64,000 bases of DNA from CAVROT01 sp963722905. GTDB taxonomy: Bacteria; Pseudomonadota; Alphaproteobacteria; Rhodobacterales; Rhodobacteraceae. The position numbers and the translations under genes were made by a program. Each line of letters begins with the position of its first letter. Positions within the stretch are counted from its first letter, which is position 1. Positions 39,058 to 49,174 of the stretch are shown piece by piece. Where the stretch lies: the NCBI GenBank assembly GCA_963722905.1, contig CAVROT010000002.1, positions 1 through 64,000 of the forward strand. The letters are read 5' to 3'. Below the pieces are notes generated by a model. That model searched no databases and had not been told where the DNA came from. It saw only the letters and a program-made list of their open reading frames with translations.

Positions 39058-39903
39058 ATGAAGAAGCCGACCTGGGTTGTCGAAAAGGAGCGTGCGGCCC
39101 GGGCCGAGGGCGCGCGCCCGGTCTGGCTCTTCGGTCTGCACGCGGTCCGCGACGCGCTGCTGAACCCGGCCCGCACGCGGCTTCGGCTGATCACGACGCG
39201 CAATGCCGCCGACCGGCTGGGCGCGGCCATCGCGGCCTCCGGCATGACGCCCGAGATCGCCGATCCGCGCCGGTTTCCCGCACCGCTCGACCCGGGATCG
39301 GTGCATCAGGGCGCGGCGATGGAGGTCCGGCCGCTGGACTGGGGCACGCTGGGCGACGTGTGCGCCACGGGCGGTACGGGGCGGCCCGTGGCGGTGCTGC
39401 TGGACCGGGTGACGGACCCGCACAACGTGGGCGCCATACTGCGGTCGGCCTCGGTCTTCGGCGCGGCGGCGGTCGTGGCACCCGCGCGCCATGCCGCGCC
39501 CGAGACCGGGGCGTTGGCCAAGGCCGCCTCCGGCGCTCTGGAACATCAGCCCTACCTGCGCGTGACGAACCTGGCCCGGGCGATGGAAACGCTGCGCGCT
39601 TTGGGCTACGTCCTCGTCGGGCTTGACGGCAACGGCGACGCGACGCTGGATGCGGCGCTGTCCGGTACGGCCGGCCGGCCCGTGGCGCTTGTTCTGGGGG
39701 CCGAGGGACCGGGCCTGCGCCAGCGCACGCGCGAGACATGCGACGTCCTGTGCCGGATCGGCGGCGGCGTTCCCGTCCGGCCGGATGCGAGCGGCCCGGG
39801 TGCCGTGGCCGCCATGCCCTTCGCGTCGCTCAACGTCTCGAACGCGGCCGCCGTCGCGCTCTATGCCACGCGCCGCGCCGAGGGAGCGGACAGCGGGGTC
39901 TAG
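39058..39903 (+). CDS. rlmB: 23S rRNA (guanosine-2'-O)-methyltransferase RlmB (SpoU family)
   Basis: The 281-residue SpoU-class enzyme methylates ribose of a 23S rRNA guanosine (G2251 in E. coli) with SAM. It shows the N-terminal substrate-binding part (PVWLFGLHAVRDALLNPART), then the knot domain with motif 1 LLDRVTDPHNVGAILRSASV, motif 2 LVLGAEGPGLRQRTRE and motif 3 MPFASLNVSNAAAVALY. AAGGA lies 8 nt before the ATG. It lies next to tRNA-Tyr, an arrangement often seen in this group. Confidence 0.92.
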   Translation: MKKPTWVVEKERAARAEGARPVWLFGLHAVRDALLNPARTRLRLITTRNAADRLGAAIAASGMTPEIADPRRFPAPLDPGSVHQGAAMEVRPLDWGTLGDVCATGGTGRPVAVLLDRVTDPHNVGAILRSASVFGAAAVVAPARHAAPETGALAKAASGALEHQPYLRVTNLARAMETLRALGYVLVGLDGNGDATLDAALSGTAGRPVALVLGAEGPGLRQRTRETCDVLCRIGGGVPVRPDASGPGAVAAMPFASLNVSNAAAVALYATRRAEGADSGV

Positions 39904-40024
39904 CACCCGTCACGGTTTGGCGAGGGGTATGGCCCCGTGCGCCCGCGGCTGTCATCAAGTCCGCGACGATGTGCCGGGGCGCGATTCCGCGACCCTCGAT
40001 GGAGACCGCGATGACGTTGCGCCG

Positions 40025-40474
40025 ATGATGCCCCGCCGCGCCCTGATCGTCGCGATCGTATCGCTCGTCGCACTGGCGTGCGGGCCGACCGCACGTGCCG
40101 GCGGGCCCTTCGACCAAAGCGGCGGCGTGGCCATCTCGGGCTACGATCCCGTGGCCTACTTCACCGCCGGCGCGGCCGTCGCGGGCAGTCCGGACATCGC
40201 GCTGCGCTGGCAGGGGGCGATCTGGTACTTTGCTTCCGTCGAGAACCGGCTGCGATTCGAGGGCAATCCGCTGGCCTATGCCCCGCAATACGGGGGGTAT
40301 AGCGCGCTGGAGATGGCGCAGGGCCGTGCCGTGCGCAGCGACCCCCGGGTGTGGATGACGGCGAACGGGCGCCTTTACCTCAATGCGTCGCCGTCGATGA
40401 ACGCGACATGGCAGTCCGACCTGGCCGGTAACGTCGCCGCGGCGAACGCCAACTGGCCGCATGCCGTCAACTGA
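40025..40474 (+). CDS. YHS domain secreted protein
   Basis: The 149-residue protein has a signal peptide (RRALIVAIVSLVALACGPTARA) and a YHS-like domain with VAISGYDPVAYFTAG, WYFASVENRLRFEGNPLAYA and PQYGGYSALEMAQG. Members of this group are periplasmic and may bind metal, though no reaction is established. Two adjacent ATG codons start the frame. Its stop (40472-40474) is in the same frame as the next gene, 57 nt upstream of that gene's apparent ATA start. Confidence 0.85.
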   Translation: MMPRRALIVAIVSLVALACGPTARAGGPFDQSGGVAISGYDPVAYFTAGAAVAGSPDIALRWQGAIWYFASVENRLRFEGNPLAYAPQYGGYSALEMAQGRAVRSDPRVWMTANGRLYLNASPSMNATWQSDLAGNVAAANANWPHAVN

Positions 40475-40519
40475 GCCCGTGACCCGGCGCGAACGCGGCC
40501 GCGCAACGACGTATCGACC

Positions 40520-40525
40520 GGGGGA
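40520..40525 (+). promoter_or_regulatory. Ribosome-binding site before an apparent ATA start
   Basis: GGGGGA ends 6 nt before ATA at 40532-40534. No comparable site precedes the first ordinary start codon in frame (GTG 40595), so it supports initiation at ATA. Confidence 0.5.
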
Positions 40526-40531
40526 CCGGCC

Positions 40532-41020
40532 ATAGCGACCGACCATCCCGACGACAGTCCCACCGACGCCCGCCTGCGCGAGGTCCTGACCTCGGTGCGC
40601 CGGGTCGCGCTGGTGGGATTCTCCGCCGATCCGGTCCGTCCCAGCCACTTCGTCGCGACCTATCTCGCGCGGCGCGGGATCGAGGTGGTGGCGGTCAATC
40701 CGCGCTACGCGGGCCAGTCATTCCGCGGGACAACCGTGGTGCCGGACCTCGCCGCGATCGAGGGGCAGGTCGATACCGTCGATGTGTTCCGCCGGCCGGC
40801 CGACGTACCGGAGGTCGCAGGTGCCGCTCTCTCGCGTTGGCCGGACCTTCGGGTGCTGTGGCTTCAGATCGGGGTGCGCCATGACGGTGCGGCCGCCGCG
40901 GCGCGGGCGCGGGGCGTCACGGTCATCCAGGACCGCTGCCCCAAGATCGAATTCCAGCGCCTCTTCGGCGAGCTGCGCAGGGGAGGCTTCGCGACGGGCG
41001 TCATATCGTCCAAGCTCTAG
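40532..41020 (+). CDS. CoA-binding protein (YccU-like Rossmann fold), apparent ATA start
   Basis: The protein has a CoA-binding Rossmann domain: VRRVALVGFSADPVRPSHFV, EVVAVNPRYAGQSFRGTTVV, VLWLQIGVRHDGAAAAARAR and VIQDRCPKIEFQRLFGELRR. Function of the family is unclear. The first GTG in frame (40595) would begin right at the first beta strand and leave out the usual N-terminal helix. Reading from ATA at 40532 gives IATDHPDDSPTDARLREVLT, just what relatives have, with a good ribosome-binding site. There is no ATG, GTG or TTG between the upstream stop and 40595. The stop TAG overlaps the hisE stop on the other strand. Confidence 0.85.
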   Translation: MATDHPDDSPTDARLREVLTSVRRVALVGFSADPVRPSHFVATYLARRGIEVVAVNPRYAGQSFRGTTVVPDLAAIEGQVDTVDVFRRPADVPEVAGAALSRWPDLRVLWLQIGVRHDGAAAAARARGVTVIQDRCPKIEFQRLFGELRRGGFATGVISSKL

Positions 41021-41343
41021 CGGTTCGACGTGCCGGTGCGCTCGGCCTTTTCGTCCAGCCCCGGCTTGCCCTCGCGCCGCTCCAGTTCCTGCAGCACGTC
41101 GCCCAGCGTCAGGTCGCGCGATGCCAGCATGACGAGGAGGTGATAGAGCACGTCGGCCGCCTCGGCGGTCAGCGCCCGGCGGTCGCCGGATACGGCCTCG
41201 ATCACCGCCTCGACGGCTTCCTCGCCGAACTTCTGCGCGCAGACGTCGCTGCCGCGCGACAGCAGACGTGCGGTCCACGAGACGTCGGGATCGGCGCCCC
41301 GGCGCGACAGGACGGTTTCGGCAAGCCGGTCGAGTGCGGTCAT
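41017..41343 (-). CDS. hisE: Phosphoribosyl-ATP diphosphatase
   Basis: HisE hydrolyses PR-ATP to PR-AMP in histidine synthesis. The 108-residue all-helical protein has the MazG-like signature QKFGEEAVEAVIEAVSGD and the downstream TAEAADVLYHLLVMLASRDL with acidic metal ligands. Its ATG overlaps the hisF stop by one base (TGATG). Its stop overlaps the stop of the convergent CoA-binding gene in the palindrome CTAG. Confidence 0.95.
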   Translation of the reverse strand: MTALDRLAETVLSRRGADPDVSWTARLLSRGSDVCAQKFGEEAVEAVIEAVSGDRRALTAEAADVLYHLLVMLASRDLTLGDVLQELERREGKPGLDEKAERTGTSNR

Positions 41344-42098
41344 CACAGCCTCACAGGGATGCCGGCGGCGTGCAGGTGCGCCTTGGCCGCGGGCAGGGTG
41401 AACGTTCCGAAGTGAAAGATCGACGCCGCCAGAACGGCCGAGGCGCCGGCATGGACGCCCTCGACCAGATGGTCCAGCGTGCCGACGCCGCCGCTGGCGA
41501 TGACGGGAATGCCGACGGCGCCCGTCACGGCGCGCAGCAGCGCTAGATCGAAGCCCGCGCCGGTGCCGTCGCGGTCCATCGAGGTCAGCAGGATCTCTCC
41601 CGCCCCCATCGCGGCCACGGTACGGGCGAAGGCGACGGCGTCGATCCCGGTCGCCCGCCGCCCGCCGTGGGTGAAGACCTCCCACCCGCCGGCGCCCGTC
41701 GCCCTGGCGTCGATGGCGACGACGATGCATTGCGCGCCGAACCGCTGCGCCGCGCGGCCCACGACCTCCGGGTCAGCGACGGCGGCCGAGTTGAAGCTGA
41801 CCTTGTCGGCACCGGACAGGAGCAGGGCGCGCACGTCGTCCGGGGTCCGCACGCCGCCGCCTACGGTAAGCGGCATGAAGCAGCGTTCGGCCGTGCGCCG
41901 TGCGAGGTCGTGCAGCGTTCCGCGGTTCTCGTGCGAGGCGTGTATGTCGAGAAAGCACAGCTCGTCCGCGCCGGCCGCATCATAGGCGATGGCGGCCTCG
42001 ACCGGATCCCCCGCGTCGCGCAGCGCGGTGAAGTTCACGCCCTTGACGACGCGCCCGCCGGCGACGTCGAGACAGGGTATGAGGCGCATCTTCAGCAT
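41343..42098 (-). CDS. hisF: Imidazole glycerol phosphate synthase cyclase subunit HisF
   Basis: HisF is the (beta/alpha)8 cyclase that with HisH turns PRFAR plus ammonia into IGP and AICAR. The 251-residue protein starts MLKMRLIPCLDVAGGRVVKG with catalytic Asp11 and has the second catalytic Asp in CIVVAIDARATG. Phosphate loops VIASGGVGTLDHLV and LTVGGGVRTPDDVRALL are present. It is separated from hisA by the oppositely oriented DUF302 gene. Confidence 0.96.
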   Translation of the reverse strand: MLKMRLIPCLDVAGGRVVKGVNFTALRDAGDPVEAAIAYDAAGADELCFLDIHASHENRGTLHDLARRTAERCFMPLTVGGGVRTPDDVRALLLSGADKVSFNSAAVADPEVVGRAAQRFGAQCIVVAIDARATGAGGWEVFTHGGRRATGIDAVAFARTVAAMGAGEILLTSMDRDGTGAGFDLALLRAVTGAVGIPVIASGGVGTLDHLVEGVHAGASAVLAASIFHFGTFTLPAAKAHLHAAGIPVRL

Positions 42099-42280
42099 GG
42101 GCGGGATCGGGCGCTTCCGGGGCAGGGCGGCGCCGTCTCCATAGGGGGATCGCGCGCGGTGCGCCAGTCGTCCGTCCCACCGCCGGCGGCCCGTCCCGTG
42201 TGCGGTGCCGGCGGCGTGACGGAACCCCGCCGCGCGACCGCCGGTTTCCTCCGCGTCAGATCATAGTGGGATACCGCAGC

Positions 42281-42736
42281 ATGAGACACGCCATCGCCAC
42301 GGCCGCCGTCCTCTTCCTCGCCATCGGAGCGTCAGGCCCCGCCGCCGCCTCCGACCTCGTCACGACCCGGGCGTCGGGGACCGTCGCGGAGGCCATGGAC
42401 CGTATCGAGGCCGCCGTCGAGACCGCCGGCGCAACCGTGTTCGCGCGCGTCGACCACGGTCGGGGTGCAATGGACGTCGGTATGGACCTGGCGCCCGCCG
42501 AACTGCTGATCTTCGGTAATCCGCAACTGGGGACTCCGGCCATGCAGGACGACATTGCCGCCGGCCTGATCCTGCCGCTCAGGCTGCTGGTCTACGAGGA
42601 TGCGAACGGAACGGTGCAGGTCGCCTACGAGGATGTGGCATCGATGTTCGACGGCTACGCGATCGCGGGCGATGCGGACTATGTTGCCAAGATGGCAGGC
42701 GCCCTGCGGAAGTTCGCCGCCGCCGCCGCGGAGTGA
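42281..42736 (+). CDS. DUF302 domain secreted protein
   Basis: The 151-residue protein has a signal peptide (IATAAVLFLAIGASGPAAAS) and a DUF302 domain with DVGMDLAPAELLIFGNPQLG, GTPAMQDDIAAGLILPLRLL and VQVAYEDVASMF. Its role is unknown. It lies on the opposite strand inside the his cluster, converging on hisA and divergent from hisF. Confidence 0.87.
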   Translation: MRHAIATAAVLFLAIGASGPAAASDLVTTRASGTVAEAMDRIEAAVETAGATVFARVDHGRGAMDVGMDLAPAELLIFGNPQLGTPAMQDDIAAGLILPLRLLVYEDANGTVQVAYEDVASMFDGYAIAGDADYVAKMAGALRKFAAAAAE

Positions 42737-42822
42737 CAGGCGCGGCAGACGGCCGATCTCCGGCCGGGGCGCTTGGGGTCGGCAAGCCGCAGGCAGGGAC
42801 CGACGTCCCGGCGCTCGGGGTC

Positions 42823-43545
42823 TCAATCCCTGAGCGCGGACAGCACGGCTGTCAGGCCGATGGCGCCTTCATAGAGCGCGCGCCCTGCCACGATGCCCTC
42901 CAACGGTGCCCCGCAGTCGCGAAGGGCGAGCACGTCGTCCATTGACGACACGCCGCCCGATGCGATCACCGGAATGGCCACGGCACGGCTGAGCGCCGCG
43001 GTCGCAGCGACGTTCGGTCCCTGCATGGCGCCGTCGCGGTCGATGTCGGTGTGGACGATGGCGGCGGCGCCGCAATCCTGCGCCCGGCGGGCGAGGTCGA
43101 CTGCGGAAATCTCGGTCTGGTCCGCCCAGCCCCGGGTGGCCGCGCGCCCGCCGCGGGCGTCGATGCCGACGACGATCTTTCCGGGGTGGGTCTTCGCGGC
43201 CGCGGCGAGGAACGTCGTATCCTCGACCGCGGCCGTGCCCAGGATGACGCGCGCGACCCCCTTGTCCAGCCACCGCGTTATCGTGTCGATGTCGCGGATC
43301 CCGCCGCCCAGCTGCACGGGGACATCCACCGCCGCAAGGATCGCCTCGACCGCGGCGACGTTCACGGGCGCGCCGGCGAATGCGCCGTCGAGGTCCACGA
43401 TGTGCAGCCATTCGCAGCCCGCCGCGACGAAGCTGCGCGCCTGCGCCGAGGGGTCCGGTCCGAACACCGTCGCCGCCGTCATGTCGCCGCGCAGCAATCG
43501 CACGCATTGCCCGTTCCTGATGTCGATGGCGGGAAAAAGGATCAT
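42823..43545 (-). CDS. hisA: Phosphoribosylformimino-AICAR ribotide isomerase
   Basis: HisA isomerises ProFAR to PRFAR. The 240-residue (beta/alpha)8 protein starts MILFPAIDIRNGQCVRLLRG with the catalytic Asp8 and has LHIVDLDGAFAGAPVN, VPVQLGGGIRDIDTI, GIDARGGRAATRGW and the phosphate loops VIASGGVSSMDDV. It lies 47 nt downstream of hisH. Confidence 0.96.
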   Translation of the reverse strand: MILFPAIDIRNGQCVRLLRGDMTAATVFGPDPSAQARSFVAAGCEWLHIVDLDGAFAGAPVNVAAVEAILAAVDVPVQLGGGIRDIDTITRWLDKGVARVILGTAAVEDTTFLAAAAKTHPGKIVVGIDARGGRAATRGWADQTEISAVDLARRAQDCGAAAIVHTDIDRDGAMQGPNVAATAALSRAVAIPVIASGGVSSMDDVLALRDCGAPLEGIVAGRALYEGAIGLTAVLSALRD

Positions 43546-43592
43546 GGTGCCGTCCGTGTCTGTGGGGGCCGCGCCTTCGCGGATGCGCGAAA

Positions 43593-44231
43593 TCAGGGAG
43601 CCCAGGCCAGGAAATTGGCGATCAGCCGCAATCCGGCGGCCTGGCTTTTCTCGGGGTGGAACTGGGTGCCGACCGCGCTGCCGGACGCGACCACCGCCGT
43701 GACGTCGCCGCCATGGCCGCAGACGGCCAGCCTCTGCGCGGGGTCGTCGACGCGCATCTGGAACGAGTGCACGAAATAGACGTGGTCGCCCGTGGCGATA
43801 CCGTCCAGCACCGGGTGGGGGCGCTCGACCACCAGGTCGTTCCAGCCCATGTGGGGAACCTTCAGGGCCGGATCGCCAGGCACCATCGGCACCACCTCGC
43901 CGTCGATCCAGCCGAGGCCCGGCGTCGGGCGGTACTCGTGCCCCATCCGCGCCATAAGCTGCATGCCCACGCAGATGCCGAGGAACGGCCGTCCGCGTGC
44001 GACGACGGCCTCGGCAAGGGCGTCGTGCAGTCCGGTGCGGCCCATCAGCGCGTCCCGGCAGGCCGGAAAGGCGCCGTCGCCCGGAAGCACGATGCGGTCG
44101 GCGCGGGCGGCGTCCGCGGGGTGCGGCGAGACGAGGATATCGCCGCCGTCCCCCTCGGCGGCCATCCGGCGGAAGGCCTTCTCGACCGAGTGCAGGTTGC
44201 CGGCATCGGTATCGACGATCACCGTCAGCAT
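43593..44231 (-). CDS. hisH: Imidazole glycerol phosphate synthase glutaminase subunit HisH
   Basis: HisH hydrolyses glutamine and feeds ammonia to HisF. The 212-residue class I amidotransferase has the oxyanion segment LPGDGAFPACRDAL, the nucleophile Cys in FLGICVGMQLMARMGHEY, and His/Glu of the triad in GTQFHPEKSQAAGLRL. The ATG at 44231 begins MLTVIVDTDAGNLHSVEKAF. Upstream open frame is not family-like. Confidence 0.95.
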   Translation of the reverse strand: MLTVIVDTDAGNLHSVEKAFRRMAAEGDGGDILVSPHPADAARADRIVLPGDGAFPACRDALMGRTGLHDALAEAVVARGRPFLGICVGMQLMARMGHEYRPTPGLGWIDGEVVPMVPGDPALKVPHMGWNDLVVERPHPVLDGIATGDHVYFVHSFQMRVDDPAQRLAVCGHGGDVTAVVASGSAVGTQFHPEKSQAAGLRLIANFLAWAP

Positions 44232-44250
44232 GCGGGGACGTGTCCGGAGC

Positions 44251-44282
44251 CTCCGGCGGGAGTATTTTTGACAGGATGAAGG
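44251..44282 (+). repeat. Interspersed terminator-like element, copy 2
   Basis: CTCCGGCGGGAG forms a small hairpin, followed by TATTTTT and then GACAGGATGAAGG. The same plan occurs at 15141-15172, and a variant at 23541-23563. I know this type of element as frequent between genes in Rhodobacteraceae. Here the T-run points along the plus strand, opposite to the his genes on either side. Confidence 0.6.
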
Positions 44283-44343
44283 GACGCGGCGCCGGCGATC
44301 CTCCGGCGGCGGGACCCGACCGCGGCGCCGTGGGCGCGCGAGG

Positions 44344-44943
44344 TCACAGCGCACCCTTGGTCGAGGGGATGGCGCCACCCGCGCGGGGATCGGCCGAGAC
44401 GGCGGTGCGCAGCGCCCGCGCGACCGCCTTGAAGCATGCCTCGGCCACGTGGTGGGCGTTGACGCCGCGCACGAGATCGACATGCAGCGTGATGCCGCCG
44501 TGCTGCGACAGCGCCTGGAAGAACTCGCGCACGAGTTGCGTGTCGAACCTGCCGATGGCCGGCGCGCTCATCGGAACGTTCCAGGTCAGCCAGGGGCGGC
44601 CGGAGAGATCGAGCGCCGCGCGCACCAGCGCATCGTCCATCGCCAGCGTGCAGTCGCCGTAGCGCGCGATGCCGGTCTTGTCGCCCAGTGCGCCGGCCAA
44701 CGCCTGGCCCAGTGCGATGCCGGTATCCTCGACCGTGTGATGGTCGTCGATGTGCAGGTCGCCGTCGGCGCGCACGGTCATGTCTATCATGGAATGGCGC
44801 GACAGCTGGTCGAGCATGTGATCGAAGAATCCGACGCCCGTCGCGATGTCGCGCTGGCCGGTTCCGTCGAGCCTGACGGTCGCGGTTATCTCGGTCTCGG
44901 AGGTCAGGCGGGAGACTGTGGCGGTACGGGGATCTCGTGTCAT
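44344..44943 (-). CDS. hisB: Imidazoleglycerol-phosphate dehydratase
   Basis: HisB dehydrates IGP to imidazole acetol phosphate. The 199-residue product is the stand-alone dehydratase form. Metal ligands lie in GFFDHMLDQLSRHSMID, DLHIDDHHTVEDTGIALGQA and VNAHHVAEACFKAVARALR. It ends in AVSADPRAGGAIPSTKGAL, as is typical. It is the first his gene here, divergent from aceE. Confidence 0.96.
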   Translation of the reverse strand: MTRDPRTATVSRLTSETEITATVRLDGTGQRDIATGVGFFDHMLDQLSRHSMIDMTVRADGDLHIDDHHTVEDTGIALGQALAGALGDKTGIARYGDCTLAMDDALVRAALDLSGRPWLTWNVPMSAPAIGRFDTQLVREFFQALSQHGGITLHVDLVRGVNAHHVAEACFKAVARALRTAVSADPRAGGAIPSTKGAL

Positions 44944-45165
44944 GCGGGCGCTATACGTGCCGCGGCGCGGCATGGGAAGCGGCGGCGGCGCCTCTTGACC
45001 TCGCCCGCCGGTGCTGCAACCCATGGGCACCCGGCGCCGGACCGACCTGCGGTTCGCCGGGACGGGACATCAGGGGAGACCGGCCATCCGCGCGTCGCAT
45101 TCCGAGGACACCCGTCCTGCGCCGCGCCGGCAGGCCGTTCGCCCGGCGCCAGGAGCGAGGCTTCC

Positions 45166-47820
<2,655 letters not shown>

Positions 47821-47830
47821 GGAGACTGTC

Positions 47831-49162
47831 ATGGCCATCGAAGTGAAGGTTCCCGATATCGGCGACTTCGACGACATCCCCGTCGTCACCGTCCTGGTCT
47901 CCGTGGGCGATACCGTGGCCGAGGAGGACCCGCTGATCGAGCTGGAGTCCGACAAGGCGACGATGGAGGTGCCCTCGTCGGCGGCGGGCAAGGTCAAGGA
48001 ACTGAAGGTCGCCGAGGGCGACAAGGTCTCCGAGGGGACGGTCATCCTGATCCTGGAAGGGGGCGACGGCGACGGCGGTTCGGACGTCGATCCGTCCGAG
48101 AAGAAGGCGCCTCAGAAGGACAAGGAAGAGGTCTCCGGCAAGGCGAAGTCGGATCCCGGCGGCGGGCGGTCGAACGGCGGCCAGCCCCCGGCGCCGGAAC
48201 CCTACGCCGCGGCGCAGCCGTCCTCGCAGTCCAGCGGCACGGTCACCGACGCCGGCCACGGCAAGGTCCACGCCAGCCCATCGGTGCGGGCCTTCGCGCG
48301 GACGGTCGAGGTGGACCTGACGCGGGTGAACGGAACGGGCCGCAAGGGGCGCATCCTGCGCGAGGACGTGATGAAGGCGGTCAAGCAGGCCGCCCCCGCC
48401 GCCGGCGGCACCGCACAGGGCGGCATGGGCATCCCGCCGATCCCGGTCATCGACTTCTCGAAGTTCGGGCCGGTCGAAGACGTCGAGATGACGCGCATCC
48501 AGAAGCTGAGCGGCCCCGCGCTGCACCGGTCCTGGCTGAACGTGCCGCATGTGACCCACGACGACGAGGCCGACATCACCGAGCTGGACCGCTACCGCAA
48601 GGAGCTGGACACCGCCGCCAAGGCCGAAGGCTACCGCGTGACGCTGCTGTCCTTCGTGGTGAAGGCCTGCGTCAGCGCGCTGCGGACCCACTGGCAGTTC
48701 AACAGCTCGATCCATCCCGACGGCGACAAGCTGATCAAGAAGGACTTTTACAACATCGGCTTCGCGGCGGACACGCCCAACGGACTGATGGTTCCGGTCA
48801 TCAAGGATGCCGACCGCAAGGGCATCGTCGAGATCTCCAAGGATCTGGGGAACCTGTCGGCACTGGCCCGGGACGGCAAGCTGAAGGGACCCGACATGCA
48901 GGGCGCGACCTTCACCATCTCGTCCCTCGGCGGGATCGGCGGGACCGGTTTCACCCCCATCGTGAACGCGCCCGAGGTGGCGATCCTGGGCCTCACCCGG
49001 TCGAAGATGGCCCCGGTCTGGGACGGCGCCGCCTTCCAGCCGCGCAACATGCTGCCGCTGTCGCTCAGCTACGACCACCGCGCCATCGACGGCGCTTTGG
49101 CCGCGCGGTTCACGGCGCGGCTGGCCTATCTGCTGGGCGATGCCCGGCGGCTGATGCTGTAG
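47831..49162 (+). CDS. aceF: Dihydrolipoamide acetyltransferase (PDH E2)
   Basis: AceF forms the PDH core and transfers acetyl groups to CoA. The 443-residue protein has one lipoyl domain (residues 1-76, lipoyl Lys42 in ELESDKATMEVPSS), then a long Gly/Pro/Lys/Ser linker. A peripheral-subunit-binding domain follows (VHASPSVRAFARTVEVDLTR to KGRILREDV), then the catalytic domain ending with LPLSLSYDHRAIDGALAARF (catalytic His). It lies 10 nt after aceE. The start follows a GGAGA site. Confidence 0.97.
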   Translation: MAIEVKVPDIGDFDDIPVVTVLVSVGDTVAEEDPLIELESDKATMEVPSSAAGKVKELKVAEGDKVSEGTVILILEGGDGDGGSDVDPSEKKAPQKDKEEVSGKAKSDPGGGRSNGGQPPAPEPYAAAQPSSQSSGTVTDAGHGKVHASPSVRAFARTVEVDLTRVNGTGRKGRILREDVMKAVKQAAPAAGGTAQGGMGIPPIPVIDFSKFGPVEDVEMTRIQKLSGPALHRSWLNVPHVTHDDEADITELDRYRKELDTAAKAEGYRVTLLSFVVKACVSALRTHWQFNSSIHPDGDKLIKKDFYNIGFAADTPNGLMVPVIKDADRKGIVEISKDLGNLSALARDGKLKGPDMQGATFTISSLGGIGGTGFTPIVNAPEVAILGLTRSKMAPVWDGAAFQPRNMLPLSLSYDHRAIDGALAARFTARLAYLLGDARRLML

Positions 49163-49174
49163 GGGGCCGCGCGC

